This document shows positions 45,118 through 53,562 of a stretch of DNA of 64,000 bases, in pieces. A model generated the notes under the pieces. The model searched no databases and had not been told where the DNA came from. It saw nothing but the letters and a program-made list of their open reading frames with translations. The first letter of the stretch is position 1; every line of letters starts with the position of its first letter. The position numbers and the translations under genes were made by a program. Origin of the DNA: Pseudomonas allokribbensis (lineage in GTDB: Bacteria > Pseudomonadota > Gammaproteobacteria > Pseudomonadales > Pseudomonadaceae); contig NZ_CP062252.1 in NCBI RefSeq assembly GCF_014863605.1, positions 2,737,001 through 2,801,000 on the forward strand, written 5' to 3'.

Positions 45118-47535
45118 TCAGAAATCGACAGTGGCCGAGAGCAACAGGGTCCGAGGCGCACCTTGAGAGAACGCACCGTAGGAGGCGACGCCCGACCAAT
45201 ATTCGCGGTCGAACACGTTCTGCACGGTGGCCCGGAAAGTGGTCGGTCGTTCGGCAATGCGCGTGGCGTAGCGGGCGCCGACATCGAAGCGGGTCCAGGC
45301 GTCCAGTTGTTGGGTGTTGGCCTGATCGACGTATTGGCTGCCGGTGTAAATGGCGCCGCTGGTCAATGTCAGGCCTTCGACTTTCGGGACGTCCCATTCG
45401 GCCCAGAGGTTGGCTTGCACCTCGGGAACACCGACCGGTTTGTTGCCACGGTTGGCGGCGACGCCGGTGCGGGTCAGTTCGCCGTCGAGCAGCGTCACGC
45501 CACCGAGCAGGCGCGTGCCTGATGCGATCTCGCCGGCCATGTTCAGTTCGACGCCACGGTTGCGTTGTTCGCCATTGACCGCGAACACCCCGGATGCCAA
45601 TTCGCCGCTGGGCTTTTCAAGTTGAAACAGGGCGATGGTGGACATGAAACGGCCGTAGTCGAGCTTGACCCCGACTTCCTGCTGGCGGGACACATAAGGT
45701 GAAAAGATCTCGCCCGCGTTGGAGGCGGCGGACGGCGCGATGTCACCCTTGCTCAGGCCTTCGACGTAGTTGTAGTAGAACGCGACATGGTCCCAGGGCT
45801 TGACGACGACCCCGAACAGCGGCGTGGATTTGCTCTTGTCGTAATGTGTGGTGACGAAGCCCGCCGCGTTGTAGTTATCCGATTTGATGTTTTGCTGGCG
45901 CACGCCGAGCGTGACTTGAAGGCGTTCGTCGAGTACCGACAGGGTGTCGGCGAGGGCCACGCCCGACAGTTCGCTTTCGGAGACCTTCGGCGTATCGGGT
46001 TTGGCTATCGCGGGTTTCGGGCGGTCAATCGGGTGGTAGATGTTCGACAGGATCGCCGGGCCGGAAATAATGCCTCGGGACAAGTTATCGCGGTAACGGG
46101 TGACCTGCAGGGCGGTGCTGTGATTGATCGGCCCCGTGTCGAACCGCAGGCGCGCACCGGCATCGACGGTGTAGCGCTGGACTTCGAATTTGTAATAGCC
46201 GGGGATCGACGAGGTGTCACCGGCTTCGTTGATGATGGTCGGTGTCTGGTCGGACATGCGCGCGACATCCGATCGGCCTCCGCCAGCATGGGCGAACAGC
46301 GTCAGGTTGTCGTTGAGGTCGTATTCGCCACCCAATAACGCCGATTTATCGCGGGTTTCCGACCAGCCCCATTCCTGGCTGACGCTGGTGCGCCCGTTGG
46401 CTGCTGAAGGAATCTCCACGCCGGGGGCGATCAGAAACGGTCGGGACGCGGCGTCGAAGCTCTCTTTCTGGTTGATCAGATCCAGTGTGGTGCGCAGGCG
46501 GTCGCCCTGATAATCGAGGGAAATCGCGCCGATGCCGACTTCCCGCGATTGTTTGTCGATGGCCGTTTCACCTTGCTGGACGCTGCCATTGATTCGCACC
46601 CCGAACCGGCGTTCTTCGCCAAAGCGCCGACTGACATCGACGTGACCGCCGACCTGGGTATTCAAGGCGTAACTGGTGGTAAAGCGGGTCAGGTCTTCGT
46701 CCAGCGAACGCTTGGGCACCACGTTGATCACGCCGCCAACACCGCTGTTGGGTGACATGCCGTAGAGCAGGGCGCCGGGGCCTTTGACCAGTTCGATGCG
46801 TTCGGCGTATTCGGTGAACACCCGATAATTGGAAGCCACGCCGTACACGCCGTCGAACGCCAGTTCACCGAGGTTGCCTTCGCCGACGGGAAAGCCACGG
46901 ATGAAGAACGAGTCGACAATCCCTCCGGCCTGGCCCGTGGAACGTACCGAAGAGTCACGCTCCAGCAAGTCGCCGACGGTGACAGCCTGCTGGTCCTTGA
47001 TCAGCGTCGAGGTGTAGCTGCTGACGCTGAACGGGGTGTCCATCGCGTCGCGGTTGCCCAGCATGCCGAGACGTCCGCCGCGAGCGGCCTGACCACCCGG
47101 CAGTACCGACGGCAAGCTGTCGCTGCGCCTGTCGGTGCCTTCGATCGTGGTGTCCGACAACGTGACCCGGCGTACCACCAGCGTCCAGGTGCCGTCGCTG
47201 CGGGCGACCATTTCCAGGCCGCTGCCCTCCAGCAGGCGGGTTACCGCTTCCTGTACCGAGTAGCTGCCGGACAATCCCGGGCTGACAAGGCCTTCAGTGA
47301 TCGAAGGCTGAAACGACAGGGCAATCCCGGCGTCCACGGCAAAACTCGACAGGGTTACGCCAAGCGGCCCAGGCGCGATGTTGTAGGCTCGAACGGTGAC
47401 CGCGTCCAGTTGCGTCGGTCCGGCGGCCAGAGCGAACGTGCCACCGGCCAGGCCCAGCACGACGCTGAGCAACACACTGCGTAGAACGGGCTTTAGTAGC
47501 AGACGATCCGAAGGCAAGGGTCGTGCAACGAGCAT
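45118..47535 (-). CDS. TonB-dependent siderophore receptor with N-terminal signalling (STN) domain
   Basis: The protein has 805 residues: signal peptide about 1-38, STN (secretin/TonB short N-terminal) domain about 50-122 (YNIAPGPLGVTLSSFAVDAGIALSFQP), plug about 165-290 (SVRSTGQAGGIVDSFFIRGF; ELVKGPGALLYGMSPNSGVGGVINVVPKR), then a barrel ending LLLSATVDF with the C-terminal Phe. The STN domain contacts the FecR anti-sigma factor; fecR and the ECF sigma gene lie directly upstream. The protein is a clear paralogue of the receptor at 59266, which lacks the STN domain. It probably imports the siderophore made by the neighbouring NIS genes. Confidence 0.93.
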   Translation of the reverse strand: MLVARPLPSDRLLLKPVLRSVLLSVVLGLAGGTFALAAGPTQLDAVTVRAYNIAPGPLGVTLSSFAVDAGIALSFQPSITEGLVSPGLSGSYSVQEAVTRLLEGSGLEMVARSDGTWTLVVRRVTLSDTTIEGTDRRSDSLPSVLPGGQAARGGRLGMLGNRDAMDTPFSVSSYTSTLIKDQQAVTVGDLLERDSSVRSTGQAGGIVDSFFIRGFPVGEGNLGELAFDGVYGVASNYRVFTEYAERIELVKGPGALLYGMSPNSGVGGVINVVPKRSLDEDLTRFTTSYALNTQVGGHVDVSRRFGEERRFGVRINGSVQQGETAIDKQSREVGIGAISLDYQGDRLRTTLDLINQKESFDAASRPFLIAPGVEIPSAANGRTSVSQEWGWSETRDKSALLGGEYDLNDNLTLFAHAGGGRSDVARMSDQTPTIINEAGDTSSIPGYYKFEVQRYTVDAGARLRFDTGPINHSTALQVTRYRDNLSRGIISGPAILSNIYHPIDRPKPAIAKPDTPKVSESELSGVALADTLSVLDERLQVTLGVRQQNIKSDNYNAAGFVTTHYDKSKSTPLFGVVVKPWDHVAFYYNYVEGLSKGDIAPSAASNAGEIFSPYVSRQQEVGVKLDYGRFMSTIALFQLEKPSGELASGVFAVNGEQRNRGVELNMAGEIASGTRLLGGVTLLDGELTRTGVAANRGNKPVGVPEVQANLWAEWDVPKVEGLTLTSGAIYTGSQYVDQANTQQLDAWTRFDVGARYATRIAERPTTFRATVQNVFDREYWSGVASYGAFSQGAPRTLLLSATVDF

Positions 47536-47578
47536 GAAGGAGTGACCCTATGGACGAGGTGGAATGGTTGTTCCTTTC

Positions 47579-47628
47579 ATTGCCAGCCGAGATCAAAAAA
47601 AGTATCACCTGCGAGGTGATTTTTTTGC
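47579..47628 (-). promoter_or_regulatory. Promoter block shared with the receptor at 59266
   Basis: Read on the minus strand, TGATAC (47607-47602), a 16-bp spacer, then TGGCAA (47585-47580) lie 44 bp before the receptor ATG. GCAAAAAAAT (47628-47619) precedes them. The same elements, with the same 16-bp spacer, occur at 59170-59220 before the paralogous receptor. Likely an ECF-sigma promoter; which bases are the true -35/-10 is not certain. Confidence 0.55.
47595..47626. terminator. Terminator between fecR-like gene and receptor gene
   Basis: ATCACCT (47604-47610)-GCG-AGGTGAT (47614-47620), with A-rich and T-rich flanks on both sides. It ends fecR transcription and overlaps the putative receptor promoter. 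Confidence 0.75.
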
Positions 47629-48606
47629 TCAGGCGGGTGAGAGCGTCACCCAGTAACCGCTCAAGTGCCCGGAGACGTGCACGGGATAGGTCTGCGCCAG
47701 CATGTTCAGCGAACGTTGGGTATCGCTGATGGGAAAGGCCCCGGAAATGCGCAAGTCGGCAATGGCCGGGTCGCAGCGCACGAAACCCCGGCGATAACGC
47801 GCCAGTTCGACGACGAAATCCGCCAGGCGCATTTTGTCTGCCATCAGCATGCCCTGGGTCCAAGCGCCGACGTTGCGGTCGGTCGGGTTCAGTGAGCCAA
47901 AAGCCTGCGATGAAAAGTCGGTACGCTGCCCGGCGTTGACGATGATCGGCGCGCTCTGGGGGCTGTCGGCCAGCTCGACCTGCACAGCGCCTTCGAGTAC
48001 CGCGAGTTGGGTGCGCGGCTGCCATTCACGAACGGTGAAGCGCGTGCCCAGCGCCTGCATCCGGCCCTGACGGGTGCTGACCAGAAAGGGCCGAGGCTGC
48101 GCGGCGTTGTCCGGCGCGGTCTGCACCAGGATTTCGCCTTCGCGCAGATTGATCAGCCGCTGACGGGTGTCGAACAAGACGTCGATGGCCGTGTCGGTGT
48201 TCAGGGTGATTTGCGAGCCATCGGCCAGGGTCAGTTCGCGGCGCTGGCCCACGGCGGTGTGGTAATCGGCGGACCATTGTTGCGATTGCGCCAGTTTCCA
48301 GCTGCCCCAACCGGCGGGCACCGCCGCCAACAGCAAGGCCAGTTTGCCCAGGGCTGCGCGGCGTTCCGGGTTGCTCGGGCGATCCAGTGCCGACATCGCC
48401 AGCGACGGTGGCAGGCCGCCAAACTTGCTTTGCAGCAACTGCGCGCGGGACCACGCCCGATTGCGTTCGGGGCTGCTGACTTTCCAGTATTCCCATTCCG
48501 CGCGCTCGGTCTCGCTGAGGTCGTTTTCACTCAGGCGCATCAGCCACTCGGCGGCTTCTTCGAGGATCTTCGGATCAAGCGGCGGTTCACTGCGACGCGT
48601 GAGCAT
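47629..48606 (-). CDS. FecR-like anti-sigma factor
   Basis: The protein has 325 residues. The N-terminal cytoplasmic part (about 1-80) has the DUF4880 start EEAAEWLMRLSENDLSETERAEWEYW, where Trp residues bind the sigma factor. A transmembrane segment is at about 85-105 (LGKLALLLAAVPAGWGSW). The periplasmic FecR domain has QRRELTLADGSQITLNTDTAIDV and LREGEILVQT. A C-terminal STN-like interaction domain ends at the stop. It transmits the receptor signal to the sigma factor. Its ATG immediately follows the sigma stop codon (TGAATG). Confidence 0.92.
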   Translation of the reverse strand: MLTRRSEPPLDPKILEEAAEWLMRLSENDLSETERAEWEYWKVSSPERNRAWSRAQLLQSKFGGLPPSLAMSALDRPSNPERRAALGKLALLLAAVPAGWGSWKLAQSQQWSADYHTAVGQRRELTLADGSQITLNTDTAIDVLFDTRQRLINLREGEILVQTAPDNAAQPRPFLVSTRQGRMQALGTRFTVREWQPRTQLAVLEGAVQVELADSPQSAPIIVNAGQRTDFSSQAFGSLNPTDRNVGAWTQGMLMADKMRLADFVVELARYRRGFVRCDPAIADLRISGAFPISDTQRSLNMLAQTYPVHVSGHLSGYWVTLSPA

Positions 48607-49122
48607 TCATTCCACCAGCATCAGGCACTGCACGAAAGCCTGTTTCATGTAGCGCTTGACGGTGATCAGCGAGACGTCCAGCTGCTCGGCGATGTCGGCG
48701 TATTTCAAACCGCCGATCTGCGACAGCAGGAATGCGCGTTTGACCAGCGGCGGCAGGGTGTCGAGCATGGCGTCGATTTCGTGCAGGGTTTCCAGCACCA
48801 CGAAACGCAACTCGGGTGAGGGCGCTTCCGGCGCAGGCAAATGAGCGAGGGCATCAAGGTAGGCGCGCTCCAGTGCCTTGCGCTGATACCAGTTGATGAG
48901 GATGCCCTTCGCCACGCAACTCAGGTATGCCCGGGGCTGCTCGATGGTCGTGACCTGGGAGGCGAGGATCCGGGTGAAGGTATCCTGCGCCAGATCCGCC
49001 GCATCCATGGCGTTCCCCAGTTTTTTCTTCAGCGTGTTGTACAGCCAGCCGTGATGACCGCTGTACAGCGCTTCGATCACGCGCAGGTGGTTGTCGTTGT
49101 TCGCGGGAAGGGTTTCGCTCAT
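48607..49122 (-). CDS. FecI-like ECF sigma factor
   Basis: This 171-residue protein has sigma region 2 at about 20-85 (YSGHHGWLYNTLKKKLGNAMDAADLAQDTFTRIL, where DAADLAQDTF is the core-binding segment) and sigma region 4 at about 115-165 (LPPLVKRAFLLSQIGGLKYADIAEQLDVSLITVKRYMKQA). It is adjacent to fecR and the STN receptor, the standard cell-surface-signalling trio. ATG 49122 was chosen; the open frame extends into the promoter. A Fur-box-like dyad lies 18-36 bp upstream. Confidence 0.93.
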   Translation of the reverse strand: MSETLPANNDNHLRVIEALYSGHHGWLYNTLKKKLGNAMDAADLAQDTFTRILASQVTTIEQPRAYLSCVAKGILINWYQRKALERAYLDALAHLPAPEAPSPELRFVVLETLHEIDAMLDTLPPLVKRAFLLSQIGGLKYADIAEQLDVSLITVKRYMKQAFVQCLMLVE

Positions 49123-49139
49123 GGCTGCAGTGTTTTGCA

Positions 49140-49158
49140 ATTGAGAAGTATTCCCAAT
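49140..49158. promoter_or_regulatory. Putative Fur box upstream of the ECF sigma gene
   Basis: ATTGAGAAGTATTCCCAAT is a 19-bp imperfect palindrome with the A-A-T/T-T-C layout of Pseudomonas Fur sites controlling iron-starvation sigma factors. It lies 17 bp before the sigma start codon. Confidence 0.5.
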
Positions 49159-49206
49159 GCTAGTGTACAAAGAGCCCGCGACGCAAGCGCGAATCAGCAT
49201 CCGTTT

Positions 49207-50391
49207 TCAGGCGCGGGGCATTCTCAACAACGCGTTTACCATGGCGTCGATTTCGGCCTCGGTGTTGTAGGCGTGCAGCGATGCGCGACTGACTTCCAGC
49301 AGGTCCCGTTGCTGCATGTCGAGCATCGTCGAGCGGAAAGTCGAGGTGGTGACGTTGATGCGTTTTTCCTGCTTCGCCAGCCATGCCTGGACTTGCGCTG
49401 CACTGGCGGCCTGACAGGTGAATGTGACGATGCCGGACTTGACCGCGCCCCGATCCTGCGGCGTAACACCCGGCACATCGGTCAGGCGATTGCGCAGATG
49501 TGCCGACAATCGTTGAATGCGCTGCCACATCGGTTCGATGCCTTGCGCCAGCGCATAACGGGCCGCCGCGCCCATGCCCAGCTTCGCGGCGACGTTGCAT
49601 TCCCAGTTTTCGAAGCGCCGGGCATCTCCACGAATCCTGAAGGTGTCCGGGGTCAGCAATGAAGCCGCATGCAGGTCGAGAAACGCCGGTTCAAGGTTTT
49701 CGCACAAAGTCTTTTCGACGTAGAGAAACCCCATGCCCCGAGGGCCGCGAAGGTATTTGCGGCTGGTGGCGGCGAGCATGTGACAGCCGATTTTCTGCAC
49801 ATCGATCGGCATCTGCCCGACGCCCTGACAGGCATCCAGCAGAAACAGAACCCCGGCGGCGCGGGCGAGGGCGCCGATCTGTTCGATGGGCTGCACCGGG
49901 CCGCCGTTGGTGGCGATCACCGGCAGCGACACCAGGGCAACCCGGTCATCGCCGAGCATGTCCCGCAGCGCCGGCAATGACACCTGGCCCTGTTCATCGT
50001 TGGGAATGACCCTGATCTCGATCCCGCGCTGCTGCTTGAGTTGCAAATAGGGAATGTAGTTGCCGGCGTATTCGGTGGTCGACGTCAGCACCACATCGCC
50101 GGGCCGCAGCGGCAATGAATAGAAGGCCATGTCCCAGGCGCGGGTCGCGTTTTCAATGACCGCGATTTCTCCGGGCAGAGCGTTGATCAGTTGGCCGATG
50201 GCGTCGTAGACGTCTTCCACTTCCCGGGCCTGTTGCCCGGCGGCTTCATAGCCGCCGATCCGGGCCTCAAGTTGCAGGTGACGGGTCATCACTTCGATGA
50301 CCGGATCGGGCATCAGCGCCGCACCGGCATTGTTGAAGTGAATGAGTTGCTCGACACCCGGGGTGTCGGCGCGCAGTTGTTCAATGTTCAA
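49207..50391 (-). CDS. Class V aminotransferase (cysteine desulfurase/isopenicillin epimerase fold)
   Basis: 394 residues from a TTG at 50391 preceded by AAGGAG at 6 bp spacing; no ATG or GTG fits as well. A PLP fold-type I enzyme: NNAGAALMPDPV at 20-31, the cofactor Asp in LLDACQGVGQ (Asp186) and the Schiff-base Lys in ATSRKYLRGPRGMGFLYV (Lys212). It is last in the siderophore biosynthetic arm, 14 bp after the MFS gene. Neither the staphyloferrin B nor the Francisella rhizoferrin operon has a counterpart, so the reaction (transamination, beta-elimination or epimerisation of a siderophore amino acid) is open. Confidence 0.85.
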   Translation of the reverse strand: MNIEQLRADTPGVEQLIHFNNAGAALMPDPVIEVMTRHLQLEARIGGYEAAGQQAREVEDVYDAIGQLINALPGEIAVIENATRAWDMAFYSLPLRPGDVVLTSTTEYAGNYIPYLQLKQQRGIEIRVIPNDEQGQVSLPALRDMLGDDRVALVSLPVIATNGGPVQPIEQIGALARAAGVLFLLDACQGVGQMPIDVQKIGCHMLAATSRKYLRGPRGMGFLYVEKTLCENLEPAFLDLHAASLLTPDTFRIRGDARRFENWECNVAAKLGMGAAARYALAQGIEPMWQRIQRLSAHLRNRLTDVPGVTPQDRGAVKSGIVTFTCQAASAAQVQAWLAKQEKRINVTTSTFRSTMLDMQQRDLLEVSRASLHAYNTEAEIDAMVNALLRMPRA

Positions 50392-50405
50392 AGCAAACTC
50401 CTTGA

Positions 50406-51650
50406 TCAGTCGCCCGGCGGGATCTGGCTCGGTTGCATGACCATGGGCCGGTAGCGCAACGCAACGATGGGAATCAGCGCGAGGATGTAGGCGAGGCAGA
50501 CAAACAGGTAGGTGTACTGCAAACCGTAGACCTGGCTGAGCAGCCCACCGGCCGAGATGCCGGCGATGGACGCAAACTGTGCGGTGCTCTGGGCAATGCC
50601 CAGCACATAGCCCTGGCGTGAGCTGTCGGCGGTTTTGGAGATCAGCGCCATCAGTACCGGCGTCGTGGCGCCCAGCAATACGCCCCAGATGAAGTAGGCG
50701 CCGACGAATATGATCGGGTTGCGGGTGACGCCGGCGAGTGCTGTCAGCGCAATGCAGCCGAGGACGACATAAGTGATGCGTTGCAAGGTGTCCTGTTGGG
50801 TACGGTGTTCGAAGTAACGCGACCACGCGGTTGCCGACAGAATGAAACCCAGCGCCAGTAAGCCGTAGCACAGCCCGACCACCGAGTTGCTGACCTCGAA
50901 CACCGAGCTGACATACAGCGAGAACGACGTCTGCGGCAGCATCCGCGCCAGCAGCAAAATGCCCATGACGCCCAGCAGCGACAGCAGGGGCGTGCCTTGC
51001 CAGACGCTGGTGTTGTGGCTGACCGGAGCTTCTTTATCGGCAACCGGTGCTTTCTTCACTGGCGGCACGTCCGGCAATGTTACGGCCGCGACCACGGTGC
51101 AGATGGCGCACAGCACCGCCGCGATCATGTTGATCCAGAAGAACGTCGCGTAATCGAGGATCAGGCCGCCGACCACCGCGCCGAGCAACGAGCCGACGTT
51201 GGTGGAAATCTGCAGGATCGCGAACAGCCGCGCCCGGCGTGAAGGGGCCTCGATACTCACGCCATACGCCTGGGCCGGGGCGATGTAACCGGCGAAGGCG
51301 CCTTGCAGGAAGCGCAGGATCAGGATCACCCAGATGTCACTGCACAGGGCCAGCCCAAGCTGGGTCAATGACAGGCCGGCGAGGGCACGGATCATCATCA
51401 ACTTGTGGCCGTAGCGGTCGCCGATACGGCCCCAGAATGCACTGGTCAGAATAATGCCCAGCATCGGCCCGACGTAGACGGCGATGCTAGCGAAGCTGAA
51501 GAGCGAGTCCGAAGACGTTAGCCCACGCAGGTGGACAGGCCAGAACGGCCCGCTCATTTCCATCGCGCCCATCGAAATGAGCTGGATCGCGAACAGAAGA
51601 TAAATCAGGACTCTTACGCGCGAACCCGCGATGGCACCTGCATGGGTCAT
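50406..51650 (-). CDS. MFS exporter, probable siderophore efflux (SbnD/FslB-like)
   Basis: This 414-residue transporter has 12 predicted helices. MGAMEMSGPFWPVHL is in helix 1, FWGRIGDRYGHKLMMIRALAGL (the MFS loop 2-3 motif G-x-x-x-D-R-x-G-x-K) follows, and a long central loop is rich in Lys and Asp (PPVKKAPVADKEAPVS). It starts 13 bp after the NIS synthetase stop, in the same operon. NIS loci regularly carry such an exporter, so secretion of the product is the likely job. Confidence 0.87.
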   Translation of the reverse strand: MTHAGAIAGSRVRVLIYLLFAIQLISMGAMEMSGPFWPVHLRGLTSSDSLFSFASIAVYVGPMLGIILTSAFWGRIGDRYGHKLMMIRALAGLSLTQLGLALCSDIWVILILRFLQGAFAGYIAPAQAYGVSIEAPSRRARLFAILQISTNVGSLLGAVVGGLILDYATFFWINMIAAVLCAICTVVAAVTLPDVPPVKKAPVADKEAPVSHNTSVWQGTPLLSLLGVMGILLLARMLPQTSFSLYVSSVFEVSNSVVGLCYGLLALGFILSATAWSRYFEHRTQQDTLQRITYVVLGCIALTALAGVTRNPIIFVGAYFIWGVLLGATTPVLMALISKTADSSRQGYVLGIAQSTAQFASIAGISAGGLLSQVYGLQYTYLFVCLAYILALIPIVALRYRPMVMQPSQIPPGD

Positions 51651-51663
51651 GAGTCAGCCTCGG

Positions 51664-53517
51664 TTATTGAACGACATTGAGCGGGTTGGTCAGCGTGTGC
51701 TGAATCCGGTAGTTGGAGTACTGCATCATGTGCATGCGCAACAACGAACGGGTCGGCCACGGATCATTGAGGAAGGCCTTGCGTTCGACTTCCCACAGAT
51801 CCGGCGCGACACGCTCGCGCACCGCGGCAAAAGCCTGCTCGGTTTCTTCACGCAGAATGTCCCACATCCGATTGTTGTCCAGCGCGTACTCCTTGGTCAG
51901 CCACAAGGCCATTTCATGCAGATGCGTGAGGAACGCCGCGTCGAGCACGAACATGCGCACCGGCTCGATATCGCCTTCGAACACCGTTGGCAGAATGCCC
52001 GGCTGCACATGCGGTTGCAGGGTGTAGCCGCGTCCTTCCAGCAACGGAGCGTAGGTCCTGCCATCGCCGAAATCGCGGATCAGCAGACTACGTGCTTTGC
52101 CATCCGGGGAAAACAGCACCATCGTGTTCTGCTGGTGCGCCTCAAGCCCGATGCCGTACATCAAGTAGATTGCAATCACCGGATGGGTGACCACTTTGGC
52201 GTACTGACGGAACCAGTCTTCGACCTGGGCGGCATTGGCCCGAACGCCATCGCGCTCGATCAACTCGGTGAACAATGGCCGGCCGCTGCCCGGCAAGCGA
52301 GTGAACAGAGAAGCCACGGTGATCGGCAGACACTCGTCGGTACGCTCGAACGCTTGCTGACTGGCGCGGAACACCACCGACAGGTGACGGCCGGGGTGGT
52401 CATCCTGCGTGATCGCGTTCTTGTAGCGCACACCGATTTCTTCCGGGAAGATTTCCAGACGCTGCTCGAAACCATCCTCGACCTCGAGGATCTTCGTGAT
52501 GACGGTGCTGATGCGCGGGCCCATGTGGATCGACTTGGCCTGCAGGCTGCGCAGCTCGCTGGTCATCCACACGGCAATCGGCAACTTGATCAGTGGCGCG
52601 CTCTCCTTGAGTACCGGCATCATCGTGCGGTACGACATGGTCGGCAGGGTCTGGATGTCCGGGCCGTCTATGATGAGGATGCCTTCTGCGATTTCCGCCG
52701 CGAAGTTTTTCAGCACGTAAGCCTGCAAATGCCACGCGTGAATCGGCAGTGGCAACCATTGGGATTCGTCGAGGCCCTTGTCGTTCAGCGATGCTTTCCA
52801 TTGCTCCCATTGCGTCGGGAAATTGCTGGCGAACCAGGTGTGGTAATCGGTCACGTGGGGCATGCTTTCGCTTTTCGCCATGTCGGCCCGCAACGCGGCA
52901 ATGCGCAGCGGCACCTGGGCGTTGAACTCCGGCGACAGTTGCTCGACTTCTTCATCGCTCAGGCCCGGTCGGGCTTTCCACGTCGGATAATACGGGTGAC
53001 CTTCCAGCGAGCCCCACTGGTCGAGGAGGATCGCGGCGTCCTTGGTGCTGGCGTGCTGGCGCAGGTAATCGGTCAGGCTGTCGAGGCCCTGTTCCCGGGC
53101 GGCGGCAGCCAGTCGTGCGTTCCATTGCTGGCGATGCTGACGTGCGTGGGCGTCGTTCATCAGGCTGTTTTCCATGTCCGACTTGAGCCCGGCGATGCCT
53201 TCATCGGTCGGTTCGAAATCGAAGCTGTCGCGCAGCACATCCAACAGGTCCTGATGGGTGTAGATCACCTGGCGCACGCCTTCATCGGTCATCAGGATCA
53301 CGTCGCCGTCATTGACCACGGTGTCCGCCGGGCCCTTGGCGATGTTGGAAAAGAACACTTGGGAACGGCCGTCTTTCAGCGCGTACGTGGCCTCGTTGCC
53401 GGCTGCGGAGAAGCGCAGGCCCGAGCGATCCAGAATGTTTTCGGCAAACAGGCAACGGATCATCCGTCGCAGGGCGTTCTTGCGGGAGTAGGCGATGAGT
53501 GTCTTGAAGTCATCCAT
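51664..53517 (-). CDS. IucA/IucC family siderophore synthetase (NIS synthetase)
   Basis: The protein has 617 residues. Family motifs in order: EGHPYYPTWKARPG (172-185, ATP-binding region), KLPIAVWMTSELRSLQ (311-326), GLEAHQQNTMV (457-467) and RDFGDGRTYAPL (481-492). The enzyme adenylates a carboxylate, usually citrate, and condenses it with an amine. It is the only NIS synthetase in the window; staphyloferrin B needs three, rhizoferrin one. Genes for a Dap pathway and a decarboxylase are upstream in the same operon, so the amine is probably L-2,3-diaminopropionate or a derived compound. Substrate type is inferred from context. Confidence 0.93.
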   Translation of the reverse strand: MDDFKTLIAYSRKNALRRMIRCLFAENILDRSGLRFSAAGNEATYALKDGRSQVFFSNIAKGPADTVVNDGDVILMTDEGVRQVIYTHQDLLDVLRDSFDFEPTDEGIAGLKSDMENSLMNDAHARQHRQQWNARLAAAAREQGLDSLTDYLRQHASTKDAAILLDQWGSLEGHPYYPTWKARPGLSDEEVEQLSPEFNAQVPLRIAALRADMAKSESMPHVTDYHTWFASNFPTQWEQWKASLNDKGLDESQWLPLPIHAWHLQAYVLKNFAAEIAEGILIIDGPDIQTLPTMSYRTMMPVLKESAPLIKLPIAVWMTSELRSLQAKSIHMGPRISTVITKILEVEDGFEQRLEIFPEEIGVRYKNAITQDDHPGRHLSVVFRASQQAFERTDECLPITVASLFTRLPGSGRPLFTELIERDGVRANAAQVEDWFRQYAKVVTHPVIAIYLMYGIGLEAHQQNTMVLFSPDGKARSLLIRDFGDGRTYAPLLEGRGYTLQPHVQPGILPTVFEGDIEPVRMFVLDAAFLTHLHEMALWLTKEYALDNNRMWDILREETEQAFAAVRERVAPDLWEVERKAFLNDPWPTRSLLRMHMMQYSNYRIQHTLTNPLNVVQ

Positions 53518-53562
53518 ATCAGCTATCTGCTCGTCGAGAAATTAATGAAGTGTTGAACCCGC

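Noticed and set aside
43848..45578. 576-codon plus-strand frame opposite the ABC binding-protein gene
   Set aside because: Antisense shadow; no family resemblance and it crosses several minus-strand gene boundaries.
51631..53556. 641-codon plus-strand frame opposite the NIS synthetase
   Set aside because: Antisense shadow; all IucA/IucC motifs are on the minus strand.
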